Shown here: positions 46,537 to 55,529 of the stretch, in pieces
Position numbering within the stretch: the stretch's first letter is position 1
Layout: every line of letters starts with the position of its first letter
Source: Roseibium alexandrii DFL-11
Lineage (GTDB): Bacteria > Pseudomonadota > Alphaproteobacteria > Rhizobiales > Stappiaceae
Direction: 5' to 3'
Assembly: GCF_000158095.2 (NCBI RefSeq)
Contig: NZ_CM011002.1
Coordinates: 3,381,203-3,445,202, forward strand
Length of the DNA stretch: 64,000 nucleotides
Position numbers and translations under genes: made by a program
The notes under the pieces: model-generated
Told to the model about the DNA's origin: nothing
The model's input: the letters and a program-made list of their open reading frames with translations, nothing else
Database searches by the model: none

Positions 46537-47661
46537 ATGTCCGAACACTCGACAGACATTGCTATCATCGGGGCAGGTCTCTGCGGATTGGCCACGGCAG
46601 CTCTGCTTTCGAGCTTAGGCATCGACGCAAGGGTGTTTGAAGCAAGCAAGACGGCTGGTGGACGCATCCGGTCTCTGCCAGGGCCTTCGTCGCCTGATCT
46701 ACGCTATGACCTTGGCCCCGCATGGATCTGGCCGCATAATCAAAGAATGCTTCAGTTGGCGGAGCAACTCGATTTGCCCCTGATGCGTCAGCACTCAGCC
46801 GGGAATCTCATATTTCAGGATCAGACGGGCAGCATGCGCCGCGATCTTGCTTTTGCAACGATGGGAGATGCATTGCGGATACCTGGCGGTCTGGCACGCA
46901 TTACAGACGGCCTGGCTGCCCGGCTTTCGAACGGCATAGTTGCCTATCAGCACGCCGTTACTGCAATTGAACAGGACACCTTTGGCCTGACCGTGTCGGG
47001 AAAGACACCTGAAGGCCCCTTCCGCGTTTCCTGCCGGCAAGTCATCGTTGCATTGCCTCCGCGATTGGCCGCAGCGCGTATCGCATTTTTGCCGGATCTT
47101 GTCGCTGAAACGAAACAGGTCATGTCTGCAGTTCCAACCTGGATGGCCGGACATGCAAAACTTATTGCTGTTTATGATCGACCCTTCTGGCGCTCCCAGG
47201 GCTTTTCCGGCGATGCCATCAGCCATGTCGGTCCCTTGGTCGAAATCCACGACACCTCGGCAGAAGAAGACCCTCAGGGCGAGGCCGCATTGTTCGGCTT
47301 CGTCGCCCCACAGGAAGTTCAGGACACGGCAGATCGTGAGGCCTTTGTGTCCCGGGCACTCTTGCAGTTGAAAGAGCTCTTTGGGCCCGAAGCTGGGCGG
47401 CCGGCAAAGGTCTTCTTGAAGGTTTGGGCAGCGGATCCGTTGGTGGCCACAAAGCGTGACCAGGAAACTCTGACGAGCCACCCGCAGTACGGGCCGTTGC
47501 CTATTGTTGAGTCCTGGCACGACCGGCTGTTCCTGTCCGGTACAGAAACCGCGCCGGAGAACGGTGGCTTCCTGGAAGGCGCCTTGGAGGCTGCGGAGCG
47601 CTCCGTTGCGTGGGTGCGGCGTCACTTGGCCAAGTCAAACAACGCTGTGCCCGGATTGTAA
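46537..47661 (+). CDS. FAD-dependent amine oxidase family protein
   Basis: The 374-residue protein has the N-terminal FAD-binding GxGxxG motif (DIAIIGAGLCGLATAALLS) and GGRIRSLPG, followed by a second flavin contact near the end (LFLSGTETAPENGGFLEGALEAAERS), as in monoamine oxidases. The middle substrate domain is short for the family (typically 450 or more residues). Substrate is unknown; polyamine or phytoene-desaturase-like chemistry cannot be excluded. It is monocistronic. Confidence 0.85.
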   Translation: MSEHSTDIAIIGAGLCGLATAALLSSLGIDARVFEASKTAGGRIRSLPGPSSPDLRYDLGPAWIWPHNQRMLQLAEQLDLPLMRQHSAGNLIFQDQTGSMRRDLAFATMGDALRIPGGLARITDGLAARLSNGIVAYQHAVTAIEQDTFGLTVSGKTPEGPFRVSCRQVIVALPPRLAAARIAFLPDLVAETKQVMSAVPTWMAGHAKLIAVYDRPFWRSQGFSGDAISHVGPLVEIHDTSAEEDPQGEAALFGFVAPQEVQDTADREAFVSRALLQLKELFGPEAGRPAKVFLKVWAADPLVATKRDQETLTSHPQYGPLPIVESWHDRLFLSGTETAPENGGFLEGALEAAERSVAWVRRHLAKSNNAVPGL

Positions 47662-47745
47662 GCTGGCCAGCTACTCAGGATCAGTAAAAGCGAACTGGCG
47701 GCCAACATTTCGCTAGCCGCCAATTCAAAGGATGCAGGAAGCGTA

Positions 47746-49443
47746 CTAAGCTGCGTCGGTCGTCGCGTTGGCTTTGACACCTTTCAGAAATGCACCAACG
47801 TTTTCGCGCAGTTGCCGAGCTTCTTTTTCCAGGCTGTTGGCTGCCGTGAAGACAACATCCGCTGCCTGGTTGGTCACAGTTGCAGCTTGCGACACACCGC
47901 CGATGTTGTCAGAAACCTGCTGCGTTCCGGCAGCGGCTTGCTGTATGTTGGACGCAATATCGTTGGTCGCAGCACCCTGCTGTTCCACAGCCGCTGAGAT
48001 GCTCGTGGTGATCTCATTAATCTTGCCGATTGTGCTGGTAATCGCCCCGATTGCCTCAACAGCGTGAAGGGTTTCGCCTTGAATGCTCGAAATCTGCGTA
48101 GAAATCTCTTCCGTTGCCTTGGAGGTCTGCGTCGCCAGTTCCTTGACCTCCGCAGCCACCACGGCGAAGCCTTTACCTGCTTCGCCAGCCCTCGCAGCTT
48201 CAATGGTCGCGTTCAAAGCCAACAGATTGGTCTGTTCGGCAATCGCTTGAATAAGCGTCACGACCTCACCGATTTTCGCTGCAGCTTCAGATAGGCCCTG
48301 AATTCGCTGGTTGGTCTGGGCTGCCTGACTTGCAGCCTCAGAGGCGATTTCGCTGGACGACGACACCTGACGGCTGATCTCCGAAACAGACACCGCAAGT
48401 TCCTCAGCCGCAGCAGCCACTGTTTCGGTGTTTGCCGATGCAATGGCTGCAGCCGATACAACCGCTTCACTCTGGCTGGTGGTCTGCTGAGCACCGGAGT
48501 TCAGATTGGTCGACGCGTGCTGCAGGCTCTCAACGGACTCGCCAATCGTCTCAAGCAAGCCGGATACCTGCACATCGAAATCGGACGATAGGTTCTGGAT
48601 TGCCCGCGACCGCTGGAGGTCATGCTCCTGACGACTGGTCTGCTGTTCTTCCAGGTCGCGGCGCATGTTTTCATTTGCAACAAAGGTCTCCATGGCCTCG
48701 GCCATATCGCCGATTTCATCCCGCCGGTCAGTGCCCACAATGGGGAAATCAGTCTTGCCATCAGCAAGCTGCTTCATGCCCAATGTCAGACCCTTGAGCG
48801 GTACCGAAATATTGCGGATTGCGGCAACAGCGATCGCTGCAGCAATCAGACCGCCGACAATGAGCACGCCAATCAAGGCGCTGGCCTTGGACCAGAAAGC
48901 AGCCGACACATCATCCACATACACACCGGTCGCTGTGACCCAGCCCCAAGGCTGAAAGACCTCCGACCATGTCGCCTTCTGAAGAAGCTCTTCTTCCCCC
49001 TTGCGGTTCCACATATAACTGCTGACACCGCCGCCCGCCTTGGCAACCTCAATCATTTCCCGGACGTGATACTTGCCGGTCTTGTCTTGTGAGTTCCACG
49101 CACTCTTACCCTCAGAAGACTGCTTCGCACTTACGATGCGGTTGCCGTCCAGGTCAAAAACAAAAGCGTAGTTGTTGCCATCGTAGTGGATGGCACGAAC
49201 AACGTTGCGCGCCCACTTCTGGGCTTCGTCCTTGGAAAGTTCACCGGAAGTTTCCAGCTGATGAAAGTAATTCAGAACCGAATTGGTAACTTCAACGACG
49301 GTCTGGGTCTTGTGGGTACGTTCGCCATACAAGATCGAGCGCAGAGATACGAGATCATAAGTCACCAAGGCCAGTGTGAAGACTGCAAGGCTGATAACCG
49401 GGATCCAGATCTTGAAACCGATTTTAAAATTGTCGAAAAACAT
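47746..49443 (-). CDS. methyl-accepting chemotaxis protein with Cache sensor
   Basis: The 565-residue chemoreceptor has an N-terminal membrane helix ([21 protein letters not shown]) and a periplasmic single Cache domain ([40 protein letters not shown]). A second helix, a HAMP domain ([20 protein letters not shown]) and the signalling hairpin with the tip ([21 protein letters not shown], then [13 protein letters not shown]) follow. The ATG at 49443 starts the first helix; the longer start is rejected. Cache_2-type receptors often sense small carboxylates or amino acids. No che operon is adjacent. Confidence 0.93.
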   Translation of the reverse strand: MFFDNFKIGFKIWIPVISLAVFTLALVTYDLVSLRSILYGERTHKTQTVVEVTNSVLNYFHQLETSGELSKDEAQKWARNVVRAIHYDGNNYAFVFDLDGNRIVSAKQSSEGKSAWNSQDKTGKYHVREMIEVAKAGGGVSSYMWNRKGEEELLQKATWSEVFQPWGWVTATGVYVDDVSAAFWSKASALIGVLIVGGLIAAAIAVAAIRNISVPLKGLTLGMKQLADGKTDFPIVGTDRRDEIGDMAEAMETFVANENMRRDLEEQQTSRQEHDLQRSRAIQNLSSDFDVQVSGLLETIGESVESLQHASTNLNSGAQQTTSQSEAVVSAAAIASANTETVAAAAEELAVSVSEISRQVSSSSEIASEAASQAAQTNQRIQGLSEAAAKIGEVVTLIQAIAEQTNLLALNATIEAARAGEAGKGFAVVAAEVKELATQTSKATEEISTQISSIQGETLHAVEAIGAITSTIGKINEITTSISAAVEQQGAATNDIASNIQQAAAGTQQVSDNIGGVSQAATVTNQAADVVFTAANSLEKEARQLRENVGAFLKGVKANATTDAA

Positions 49444-49685
49444 AATGACGGACCTGAGAAAATTACGGATGGCCCCTCTTTGCATGATTTGATTAAGCAA
49501 CCTTAAAGCTCAAAAATACGAATTAATGTGTTTTTCGAGTAGTTTATCTGGCAAATAAACTCTCAATTTCCTCCATCAATCACCACCCTTCGCTTTCATA
49601 GTATCGCTATCATCCGGCATTTGGCCTGTCGCAAAAAGACTGTATGGTCAGCGCAACTGACGGAAAAAATGATTCAGGAGCGGCC

Positions 49686-50663
49686 ATGAGCGGTCTTCTC
49701 GCCCTACTCGACGATGTGGCAGCGATTGCCAAGGTGGCCGCGGCCTCTGTGGATGATGTGATTGGTCAAGCCGCCAAGGCTGGGTCCAAGGCGGCCGGGG
49801 CTGTCATTGACGATGCAGCGGTGACGCCGAAATATGTTGCCGGATTTTCCCCGGCCCGTGAGTTGCCCATTGTCTGGCGCATTGCAAAGGGATCGCTGAA
49901 GAACAAACTGATCTTCCTGCTGCCCGTCGGCCTTTTGCTCAACACTTTTCTTCCGGGCGTCATCACGCCCTTGCTGATGCTCGGCGGAGCCTATCTGTGT
50001 TTCGAGGGAGCGGAGAAGGTCTATCACCTCTTTGTTCCCGGCCATCACGACGCGGACCAACCGAAAGACTTGGTGCAAGACCCAACCCATCTGGAAGAAC
50101 AGAAGGTCTCCGGAGCAATCAAGACAGACTTCATCCTGTCCGCCGAAATCATGACCATTGCGCTGTCCGAAATCCCGGACAGCAACATCTGGATGGAGGC
50201 CTCCACACTGGCAGTTGTGGCGATTGGCATTACGGTCATGGTCTATGGCTCGGTTGCGCTGATCGTGAAGGCAGATGACTTTGGACTGCACTTGTCCCAC
50301 GAGGGGCGGTTCGGCGTGACCCGCGCGATTGGTATTGGCATCGTGAAAGCAATGCCCGGCGTCATGAAATTTCTCATGACAGTCGGAACGGCAGCCATGC
50401 TCTGGGTCGGAGGCTCCATTGTCATTCACGGCTTGAAAGAGCTCGGCATCAAAGGCCTCTACAACACCATTCACGACATCGCGCACGGGGTTGCCCACGC
50501 CATTGGCGTTGCTGAAGGTTTCCTCGGCTGGTTCGCGACTGCAACCATGGACGGCATTTTCGGGTTGATCCTCGGGTTGATCCTGATCCCTATCGTCACA
50601 AAGGTCATCGAACCGGTCTGGCATATGGTGAAAGGCAAGAAAGAGGAAGCCAGTGGGCATTGA
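49686..50663 (+). CDS. DUF808 family inner-membrane protein (YedI-like)
   Basis: The 325-residue protein belongs to DUF808. It starts MSGLLALLDDVAAIAKVAAAS with an AGGAG site, and shows PAREL-PIVWRIAKGSLKNK and KLIFLLPVGLLLNTFLPG, followed by several transmembrane helices. The family function is unknown; E. coli YedI is a homologue. It is a single gene, about 140 bases before the PepSY promoter palindrome. Confidence 0.88.
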   Translation: MSGLLALLDDVAAIAKVAAASVDDVIGQAAKAGSKAAGAVIDDAAVTPKYVAGFSPARELPIVWRIAKGSLKNKLIFLLPVGLLLNTFLPGVITPLLMLGGAYLCFEGAEKVYHLFVPGHHDADQPKDLVQDPTHLEEQKVSGAIKTDFILSAEIMTIALSEIPDSNIWMEASTLAVVAIGITVMVYGSVALIVKADDFGLHLSHEGRFGVTRAIGIGIVKAMPGVMKFLMTVGTAAMLWVGGSIVIHGLKELGIKGLYNTIHDIAHGVAHAIGVAEGFLGWFATATMDGIFGLILGLILIPIVTKVIEPVWHMVKGKKEEASGH

Positions 50664-50700
50664 GGCGCGTAAGTATCTTAAAAATCTGAATCTTCTACGC

Positions 50701-50716
50701 TTTACACAAATGTAAA
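50701..50716. promoter_or_regulatory. palindromic operator candidate upstream of the PepSY gene
   Basis: The perfect dyad TTTACA-CAAA-TGTAAA lies 89 bases before the PepSY start. Fifteen of its 16 bases match the palindrome at the end of the kinase gene, and both are followed about 31 bases on by a CCAT...GTTT block. This makes it a likely binding site of the adjacent OmpR-type response regulator. Confidence 0.65.
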
Positions 50717-50805
50717 CTTCGCTCAAGAGGCCAGCAAACTGGCTGTACCATCTTTGTTTCATCGGAAGGCAGGGAGCCTTTCACATACAAAGATGGAGAC
50801 GCGTA

Positions 50806-51147
50806 ATGAACATGAAGATCATCGCCGGCACGGTTGTCGCAGGTATGGTTCTGGCAACGGGTGCGGTTGGCGCAGTCGCTGCACAAACGGCAACATCACC
50901 AACTGCCTTAACCGAGGCACAGGCCATCGAAATCGCTCTGAAAGAGGTTCCGGGAACTGTTCAGGAAACCGAATTTGAGCGCGAAGACGGCAAAGAAATC
51001 TTTGAGGTCGAAATCGTCACGGCCGACGGTGTTGAAATGGAAGTCGAAATCGACGCGGCGTCTGGCACGATCCTTGAGATCGAACAGGACGATGATTACG
51101 ACGACGATGATGACTACAAGAAAGGCGGCAACAAACGCGCCGGGTAA
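50806..51147 (+). CDS. exported PepSY-domain protein
   Basis: The 113-residue protein has a Sec signal peptide (cleaved near AVAAQ) and a single PepSY domain (LTEAQAIEIALKEVPGTVQETEFERED, FEVEIVTADGVEMEVEIDAASGTIL). It ends in an Asp-rich stretch (EIEQDDDYDDDDDY) before a basic tail, which could bind cations. It stands directly upstream of a two-component system, so it probably modulates the kinase in the periplasm, an arrangement like FeuN with FeuPQ in rhizobia (analogy, not proven). Confidence 0.88.
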   Translation: MNMKIIAGTVVAGMVLATGAVGAVAAQTATSPTALTEAQAIEIALKEVPGTVQETEFEREDGKEIFEVEIVTADGVEMEVEIDAASGTILEIEQDDDYDDDDDYKKGGNKRAG

Positions 51148-51172
51148 TCGGTGACAGAACGTGCTAGGGAAC

Positions 51173-51198
51173 AGGCTGCCTGGGATGGCGGCCTTTTT
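51173..51198 (+). terminator. terminator/attenuator between the PepSY and regulator genes
   Basis: An eight-base stem (AGGCTGCC/GGCGGCCT, one wobble pair) with a six-base loop is followed by TTTTT. It would let the PepSY message exceed the regulator/kinase message while some transcription reads through. Confidence 0.75.
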
Positions 51199-51235
51199 CC
51201 TGTTTTGACGCGATTCAACGGGGTAAGGATCTGGA

Positions 51236-51919
51236 ATGCGAATACTGCTTTTGGAAGATGACCGGCAGCTCGGGCCGTGGGTGGCGGGCGGCCTGCGTGA
51301 AGAAGGCCACGTGGTCGATCATTTCACCGATGGCAAGGAAGCGCTTATCGCCGCCATGGGTCAGGACTATGACGTTTTGATCCTCGACCGGATGGTGTCC
51401 GGTCTCGACGGCCTCTCCGTGTTGAAGTCCTTGCGCGCCTCCGAAGACCCCACCCCGGCGCTGTTCCTGACCGCCCTTGGTGAAGTGGATGCACGGGTGG
51501 AGGGCTTTGACGCAGGTGGCGATGACTATCTCACCAAACCCTTTGCCTTTGTCGAGCTTTCGGCCCGCGTGAATGCTCTTGGCCGCCGGCGGGACAGCAA
51601 CGGAACCAGCACTATCGAGCCCACCACCCTACGCTATGGAGTTCTCAGTCTGGACCTTTTGGCCCGCCGCTGCGAACGCCAGGGACAGGTGATCGACCTG
51701 ATGGCCAAGGAATTCAAACTGCTGGAATATTTCATGAGGCGCCCCGGCCGCCTTGTGACCCGCACCATGCTTCTGGAGCAGGTCTGGGACATGAGCTTTG
51801 ACCCGACGACCTCGGTCGTGGAAACCCATATCAGCCGGCTGCGCTCCAAGATCGACAAACCGTTTGACGATGAGCTGATCCGCACCAGACGGGGTGAAGG
51901 TTATGTCTTCGGCAAGTAA
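51236..51919 (+). CDS. OmpR-family response regulator
   Basis: The 227-residue regulator has a receiver domain with the acidic pocket (LLLEDD), phospho-acceptor Asp51 (DVLILDRMVSGLDG) and the conserved Lys (YLTKPFAF), then a winged-helix output (KEFKLLEYFMRRPGRLVTRTMLLEQVW, ETHISRLRSKID). It overlaps the kinase gene by 17 bases, so the two are coupled. It likely binds the palindromes flanking the locus. Confidence 0.94.
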   Translation: MRILLLEDDRQLGPWVAGGLREEGHVVDHFTDGKEALIAAMGQDYDVLILDRMVSGLDGLSVLKSLRASEDPTPALFLTALGEVDARVEGFDAGGDDYLTKPFAFVELSARVNALGRRRDSNGTSTIEPTTLRYGVLSLDLLARRCERQGQVIDLMAKEFKLLEYFMRRPGRLVTRTMLLEQVWDMSFDPTTSVVETHISRLRSKIDKPFDDELIRTRRGEGYVFGK

Positions 51920-53210
51920 GTCGCTCGGCAAGGTTTCGGCCGTACTGACACACCGGGTCCGTTGGCTGCTCCGCTCCTCCACCTTGCGTCTGTCTTTGCT
52001 GCTCACAGCCATTTTTGCCGTCGGCATGGCGGTTGCAATCCTGTTGGCGCTCACCTTTGGCCGGGAGGCCGTTCTCAACCGCGTCGATACAGCCCTTGAA
52101 GGTTTGGCGGCGACAGTCGAGGCCGACGATACCGAGGCAGACACCTTCTCAGTCATCATCCGTCCGCTCTCCGAGGTCGGCGACTTGCCGAAGGAATTTG
52201 AGAAGGTCGTGCGCACCGGAGGCGGCACGGTCAGTCTCAAACGGGATTTCCGGCGTGCAGAAGACTGGCGGGTCCTGATTTCCAGAGACAAGGAAGGCGA
52301 GCCGGTGCTGATCGCAGTACCGCTTGATGCCAGCGAAGACGCCCTGGAGCTCTTGGGCAATGCGCTTTGGAGCACTGCCGGGGTTGTGCTTGTCCTCGTC
52401 CTCGTCATCGGGCTTGCCGCCGGCTTTCTTGTGCAGCGGCGACTTGCCCGGATCACGGGGGTTTTGGATCGGTTGGCGACGGGAGATCTTGAAGCGCGCA
52501 TCGGCGTTGCCCGGTCCAGTGATGATCTTGATGACCTTGCCGGGCAAATCGACCGAACCGCTCAAGAGCTGGAGCGCCTTGTCGCCCAAACCCGCAATCT
52601 CAGCGCCAGCATCGCGCATGACCTGCGCACGCCCCTTGCACGCCTTCGCGCCCAGCTTGAAAGCCTGCCGGACGGCGAGGAGCGCGGCGCAGCTCTTGAG
52701 GAAGCAGAACGCCTCTCCGGCATCTTCGACACCATCATGCGGGTTGCCCGGATCGAGGCCGCCCACGGAACGGAAGGCTTTGAACATGTGGATCTGAGCG
52801 CCCTCATTGACGAAGCTGCGGAGATTTATGGCCCTGTCGTTGAGGACGCCGGCAAGTCGCTTGTCCTTTCAGCAAAATCTGGTGCAACCGTTCTGGCAGA
52901 CAGGAGCATGCTCATCCAGGCGCTTGCAAACCTCATTCAGAACGCCTTGGTCCATGGCGGCCCGGACATCACCTTGTTCGCAAGTGGGTCGGAAATCGGC
53001 GTTTCGGACCATGGGCCTGGTGTCGACCCCGATCTCTTTGACGAAATCATCAAACCCATGGTGCGTCTGGACGCTGCCAGGGAAAGTGAGGGCACAGGCC
53101 TTGGCCTTGCACTGGTGCGAGCCGTCGCCGACCGGCACACCGCGGAGCTCGAGCTGTCTTCAAATAAACCTTCGGGCCTGCGCGTCGCGCTCAACTTTAC
53201 AAAAATGTAA
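51903..53210 (+). CDS. sensor histidine kinase
   Basis: The 435-residue kinase has two transmembrane helices (about residues 29-52 and 157-176) enclosing a periplasmic domain of roughly 100 residues. A HAMP domain, the phospho-acceptor His239 (SASIAHDLRTPLARL) and the ATPase boxes (NLIQNALVHGG, DHGPGVDPDLFDEI, GTGLGLALVRAV) follow. It pairs with the overlapping OmpR-type regulator. The periplasmic domain is of PhoQ/FeuQ-like size and has no recognised ligand motif. The stop codon lies inside a palindrome that serves the next gene. Confidence 0.93.
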   Translation: MSSASKSLGKVSAVLTHRVRWLLRSSTLRLSLLLTAIFAVGMAVAILLALTFGREAVLNRVDTALEGLAATVEADDTEADTFSVIIRPLSEVGDLPKEFEKVVRTGGGTVSLKRDFRRAEDWRVLISRDKEGEPVLIAVPLDASEDALELLGNALWSTAGVVLVLVLVIGLAAGFLVQRRLARITGVLDRLATGDLEARIGVARSSDDLDDLAGQIDRTAQELERLVAQTRNLSASIAHDLRTPLARLRAQLESLPDGEERGAALEEAERLSGIFDTIMRVARIEAAHGTEGFEHVDLSALIDEAAEIYGPVVEDAGKSLVLSAKSGATVLADRSMLIQALANLIQNALVHGGPDITLFASGSEIGVSDHGPGVDPDLFDEIIKPMVRLDAARESEGTGLGLALVRAVADRHTAELELSSNKPSGLRVALNFTKM

Positions 53211-53212
53211 AG
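53197..53212. promoter_or_regulatory. second copy of the palindromic operator
   Basis: The perfect dyad TTTACA-AAAA-TGTAAA overlaps the last codons of the kinase and lies 77 bases before the small membrane protein gene. It matches the palindrome upstream of the PepSY gene at 15 of 16 bases. Confidence 0.65.
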
Positions 53213-53289
53213 CCCGGCGGAGCGGAACGTAAAACCGGGTTTCCATATCCAGTTTATCGAAACAACCGGACAAACTGGAGATACTGGAA

Positions 53290-53526
53290 ATGAAATCTAT
53301 TCTTGAAAAGACCACAGCCACTTTTGCCGGTGCGATCGTGGTGCTGGTTGGCTGCGTGATGGCCGGCCTTGGCTTCACCGTGATCGCATTTTTGGCATTG
53401 TTCGCGCTGGCCGCCTATGGACTGGCATTGATCGCAGCTCCCTTCTTAGCCATGGCTCAGAAACAGGCTGAGCCTACGGAGCCACAGGACATCGACATGC
53501 CGTCAGATGCTCAAACGGCCGCGTAA
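53290..53526 (+). CDS. small membrane protein of unknown function
   Basis: The 78-residue protein has two hydrophobic segments (FAGAIVVLVGCVMAGLGFTVI and FLALFALAAYGLALIAAPFL) and an acidic C-terminal tail (EPTEPQDIDMP). It is not recognised. It has its own operator copy but lies immediately after the kinase, so it is probably a member of the same regulon, perhaps a feedback partner of the kinase. ACTGGAG gives a weak ribosome site. Confidence 0.7.
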   Translation: MKSILEKTTATFAGAIVVLVGCVMAGLGFTVIAFLALFALAAYGLALIAAPFLAMAQKQAEPTEPQDIDMPSDAQTAA

Positions 53527-53628
53527 GGGGAGCGGGGCAAGACAATTGAAGCACCCTAAAGGGCGCAGGTATCTCGTATCGGCCGGTATCCTCGCGCCCT
53601 TTGTGTTTTAAGGGCGCCAAAACCAAAG

Positions 53629-53654
53629 ACCCCGGCCAAAATGACCGGGGTTTT
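53629..53654. terminator. bidirectional rho-independent terminator
   Basis: The stem CCCCGG/CCGGGG with a nine-base loop is followed by TTTT on the plus strand and by CTTTGG on the minus strand. It ends the small membrane protein gene and the opposing hcp gene. Confidence 0.8.
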
Positions 53655-53673
53655 CGCAAAAAATAGAGGCCGA

Positions 53674-54186
53674 TCAGGTGACCGGAGCGCGCCAGTCGTC
53701 AGAAGCCGATGTGCCGGCCTTCTCGTGGGTCCACTCGGCCTTGCGGTAAGTGAAGGACCACTGCTCCTGATCGCCGCGGGATGCGTTCGCATCATCGAAG
53801 ACGTCCGGCAAGATGGTTTTGCCTTCAACCAAAACAGCATCGGTGTACTTGATCGTGTAGTAGTGCTCCTGGACGCCAGAAGTAGACGTGCGCCAGAAGT
53901 TGATGGTGATCTCCAGGGATTCACCGGTGGCCAAAGCCTGCCACATCAACGGAGACGCCTTGTCCAACGGCTTGATTATGGTGGTCGGCTGGTGGCGGCG
54001 GGTGCCGATGGCAGTACCGGAGTTCGGGTCACGCGGAACAATTGCGTTGCTCTCGAACTTGTACACCAGGGATTCACCCTCGTGGCCTTCCTGCCAGTTG
54101 TTGCCGATAGAGTCGGCCGTTGTAGCATCGGATGTGATCTCGCCTTGGGTGGAACCACTGATGGTCATGTATGCAACGTTTGCCAT
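53674..54186 (-). CDS. Hcp1-family type VI secretion tube protein (orphan)
   Basis: The 170-residue protein matches the Hcp family: NVAYMTISGSTQGEITSDA start, VPRDPNSGTAIGTRRHQPTTI, LDKASPLMWQAL, EHYYTIKYTDA and WSFTYRKAEWTHEKAGTSASDDW. Hcp forms hexameric rings of the type VI secretion tube and is also exported. No other T6SS gene lies in the window, so it is an orphan copy. A perfect sigma-54 promoter, a dyad and a CRP-type box lie upstream, the regulatory pattern of many T6SS hcp genes. Confidence 0.9.
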   Translation of the reverse strand: MANVAYMTISGSTQGEITSDATTADSIGNNWQEGHEGESLVYKFESNAIVPRDPNSGTAIGTRRHQPTTIIKPLDKASPLMWQALATGESLEITINFWRTSTSGVQEHYYTIKYTDAVLVEGKTILPDVFDDANASRGDQEQWSFTYRKAEWTHEKAGTSASDDWRAPVT

Positions 54187-54279
54187 TTTTCCGTCTCCTG
54201 CTCTTAAAGCGGTTGATCTGTCACTTTCGAAGTCTGGGGCGCCGTTTGGTTTCCGTTCGGTGCCGATGCCAACAACTTT

Positions 54280-54294
54280 GCAACCGGTGTGCCA
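54280..54294 (-). promoter_or_regulatory. consensus sigma-54 promoter for hcp
   Basis: On the minus strand the sequence reads TGGCAC-N5-TTGC with the exact -24/-12 spacing. It lies about 95 to 110 bases before the hcp ATG. Sigma-54 promoters need an enhancer-binding activator. Confidence 0.85.
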
Positions 54295-54370
54295 GTTTCG
54301 GGAATTTTCCTTATCTTACTGTTTTATATAGTGATTACCGAATCGGACCGGGGTTAACGCCTTTTCCAAC

Positions 54371-54388
54371 TGTGCAGTTTTCTGCACA
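54371..54388. promoter_or_regulatory. inverted repeat, candidate enhancer-binding site
   Basis: The perfect dyad TGTGCAG-TTTT-CTGCACA is centred about 85 bases upstream of the -24 element, within the range for upstream activator sites of sigma-54 activators. The activator is not in the window. Confidence 0.5.
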
Positions 54389-54426
54389 CTCTCCCGAAGG
54401 GCGCGCAGGAACGTGCACACAGGCCG

Positions 54427-54442
54427 TGTGATGAGAATCACA
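54427..54442. promoter_or_regulatory. perfect CRP-type box upstream of hcp
   Basis: TGTGATGAGAATCACA contains TGTGA-N6-TCACA, an exact match to the CRP consensus; the inner part is also the dyad TGTGAT-GAGA-ATCACA. It lies 140 bases upstream of the sigma-54 promoter. The same pattern precedes gadB. Confidence 0.65.
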
Positions 54443-54605
54443 AAATGCGCGGGACACAGCCGCCAGTCCGGATCTGGCACGCCAATTTAAGAGCCATCTG
54501 CGGTTCAGGAAGCGACCAAATCCGGACAGGGTGTGCGAAAACTGCGCAGCCAGAGAGCAAAACACTGATTTTTTGACCAGATCCAAAAGCACCCTTCAGA
54601 CCGAA

Positions 54606-54641
54606 CAAAAAACCGCCCCGAATTCCTCCGGAGCGGTTTTC
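54606..54641 (-). terminator. rho-independent terminator of sdhB
   Basis: The minus-strand stem AAACCGCTCC/GGGGCGGTTT is followed by TTTTTTG, just after the sdhB stop. It isolates the sdh operon from hcp. Confidence 0.9.
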
Positions 54642-54678
54642 TTATTTTCGATTCCCGAAGCAAACGCTTCTACAAAAA

Positions 54679-55461
54679 TCAGACGCGGCGTTCGACCATC
54701 ATCTTCTTGATTTCAGCGATGGCTTTCGCCGGGTTCAGACCTTTCGGGCAGGCCTGGGAGCAGTTCATGATGGTGTGGCAACGGTAGAGGCGGAACGGGT
54801 CTTCGAGGTTATCGAGACGCTCGCCGGTTGCTTCATCCCGGCTGTCGATCAGCCAGCGGTAGGCTTGCAGCAAGATAGCCGGGCCGAGGTACCGGTCGCC
54901 GTTCCACCAATAGCTCGGGCAAGACGTGGAGCAGCAGGCGCAGAGAATGCACTCGTAAAGGCCGTCCAGTTTCTGGCGGTCCTCATGGGACTGGCGCCAT
55001 TCCTTTTCCGGAGCCGGGGTCACGGTTTTCAGCCACGGCTCGATGGAGCGGTGCTGAGCATAAAAGCGGGTCATGTCCGGGACCAGATCCTTGACCACCG
55101 GCATGTGCGGCAGCGGATAGATCTTGACCACATCGCCAGCGATCTCTTCCATGCCCTTGGTGCAGGCCAGGGTGTTGGTGCCGTCGATGTTCATGGCGCA
55201 TGAGCCGCAGATCCCTTCGCGGCAGGACCGGCGGAATGTCAGGGTCGGGTCTATTTTGTTCTTGATGTAGATGAGACCATCCAGAACCATCGGACCGCAG
55301 TCGTCACGGTTGACGAAGTAAGTGTCCACGCTCGGGTTTTTGCCCTCATCCGGGTTCCAGCGGTAGATCCGGTATTCGGTCAGGTTGGTCGCCCCTTCCG
55401 GCTTGTCCCAAACCTTGCCGTCCGTCACTTGTGAGTTCCGGGGTAGCGTCAGCTGAACCAT
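54679..55461 (-). CDS. sdhB: succinate dehydrogenase iron-sulfur subunit
   Basis: The 260-residue subunit carries the three Fe-S clusters that pass electrons from SdhA to ubiquinone. Cys motifs are intact: [16 protein letters not shown] (2Fe-2S), [17 protein letters not shown] (4Fe-4S), and [17 protein letters not shown] (3Fe-4S). The ATG at 55461 starts at VQLTLP. It is separated from sdhA by two FkbM methyltransferase genes, an unusual break in a normally contiguous sdhCDAB operon. Confidence 0.97.
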   Translation of the reverse strand: MVQLTLPRNSQVTDGKVWDKPEGATNLTEYRIYRWNPDEGKNPSVDTYFVNRDDCGPMVLDGLIYIKNKIDPTLTFRRSCREGICGSCAMNIDGTNTLACTKGMEEIAGDVVKIYPLPHMPVVKDLVPDMTRFYAQHRSIEPWLKTVTPAPEKEWRQSHEDRQKLDGLYECILCACCSTSCPSYWWNGDRYLGPAILLQAYRWLIDSRDEATGERLDNLEDPFRLYRCHTIMNCSQACPKGLNPAKAIAEIKKMMVERRV

Positions 55462-55529
55462 CTTTTCAATGCTCCGCGTTGGGCCCAAATTCGCGCCAGT
55501 TAAGGCTTGTGGGCCAAAAAGTCAAAGCC

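Larger units (their letters stand above)
54187..54678. other. 492-base regulatory gap between hcp and sdhB
   Basis: The gap carries, in order upstream of hcp, a sigma-54 promoter, a TGTGCAG dyad, a TGTGAT-type palindrome and the sdhB terminator (each listed separately). Between them lies an AT-rich stretch (TTATCTTACTGTTTTATATAGTG) typical of bent DNA between an enhancer and a sigma-54 promoter. No other gene is seen. Confidence 0.5.

Noticed and set aside
47694..47722. hairpin after the chemoreceptor gene (GGCGGC/GCCGCC)
   Set aside because: The stem is real, but no T-run follows on either strand, so I did not call it a terminator.
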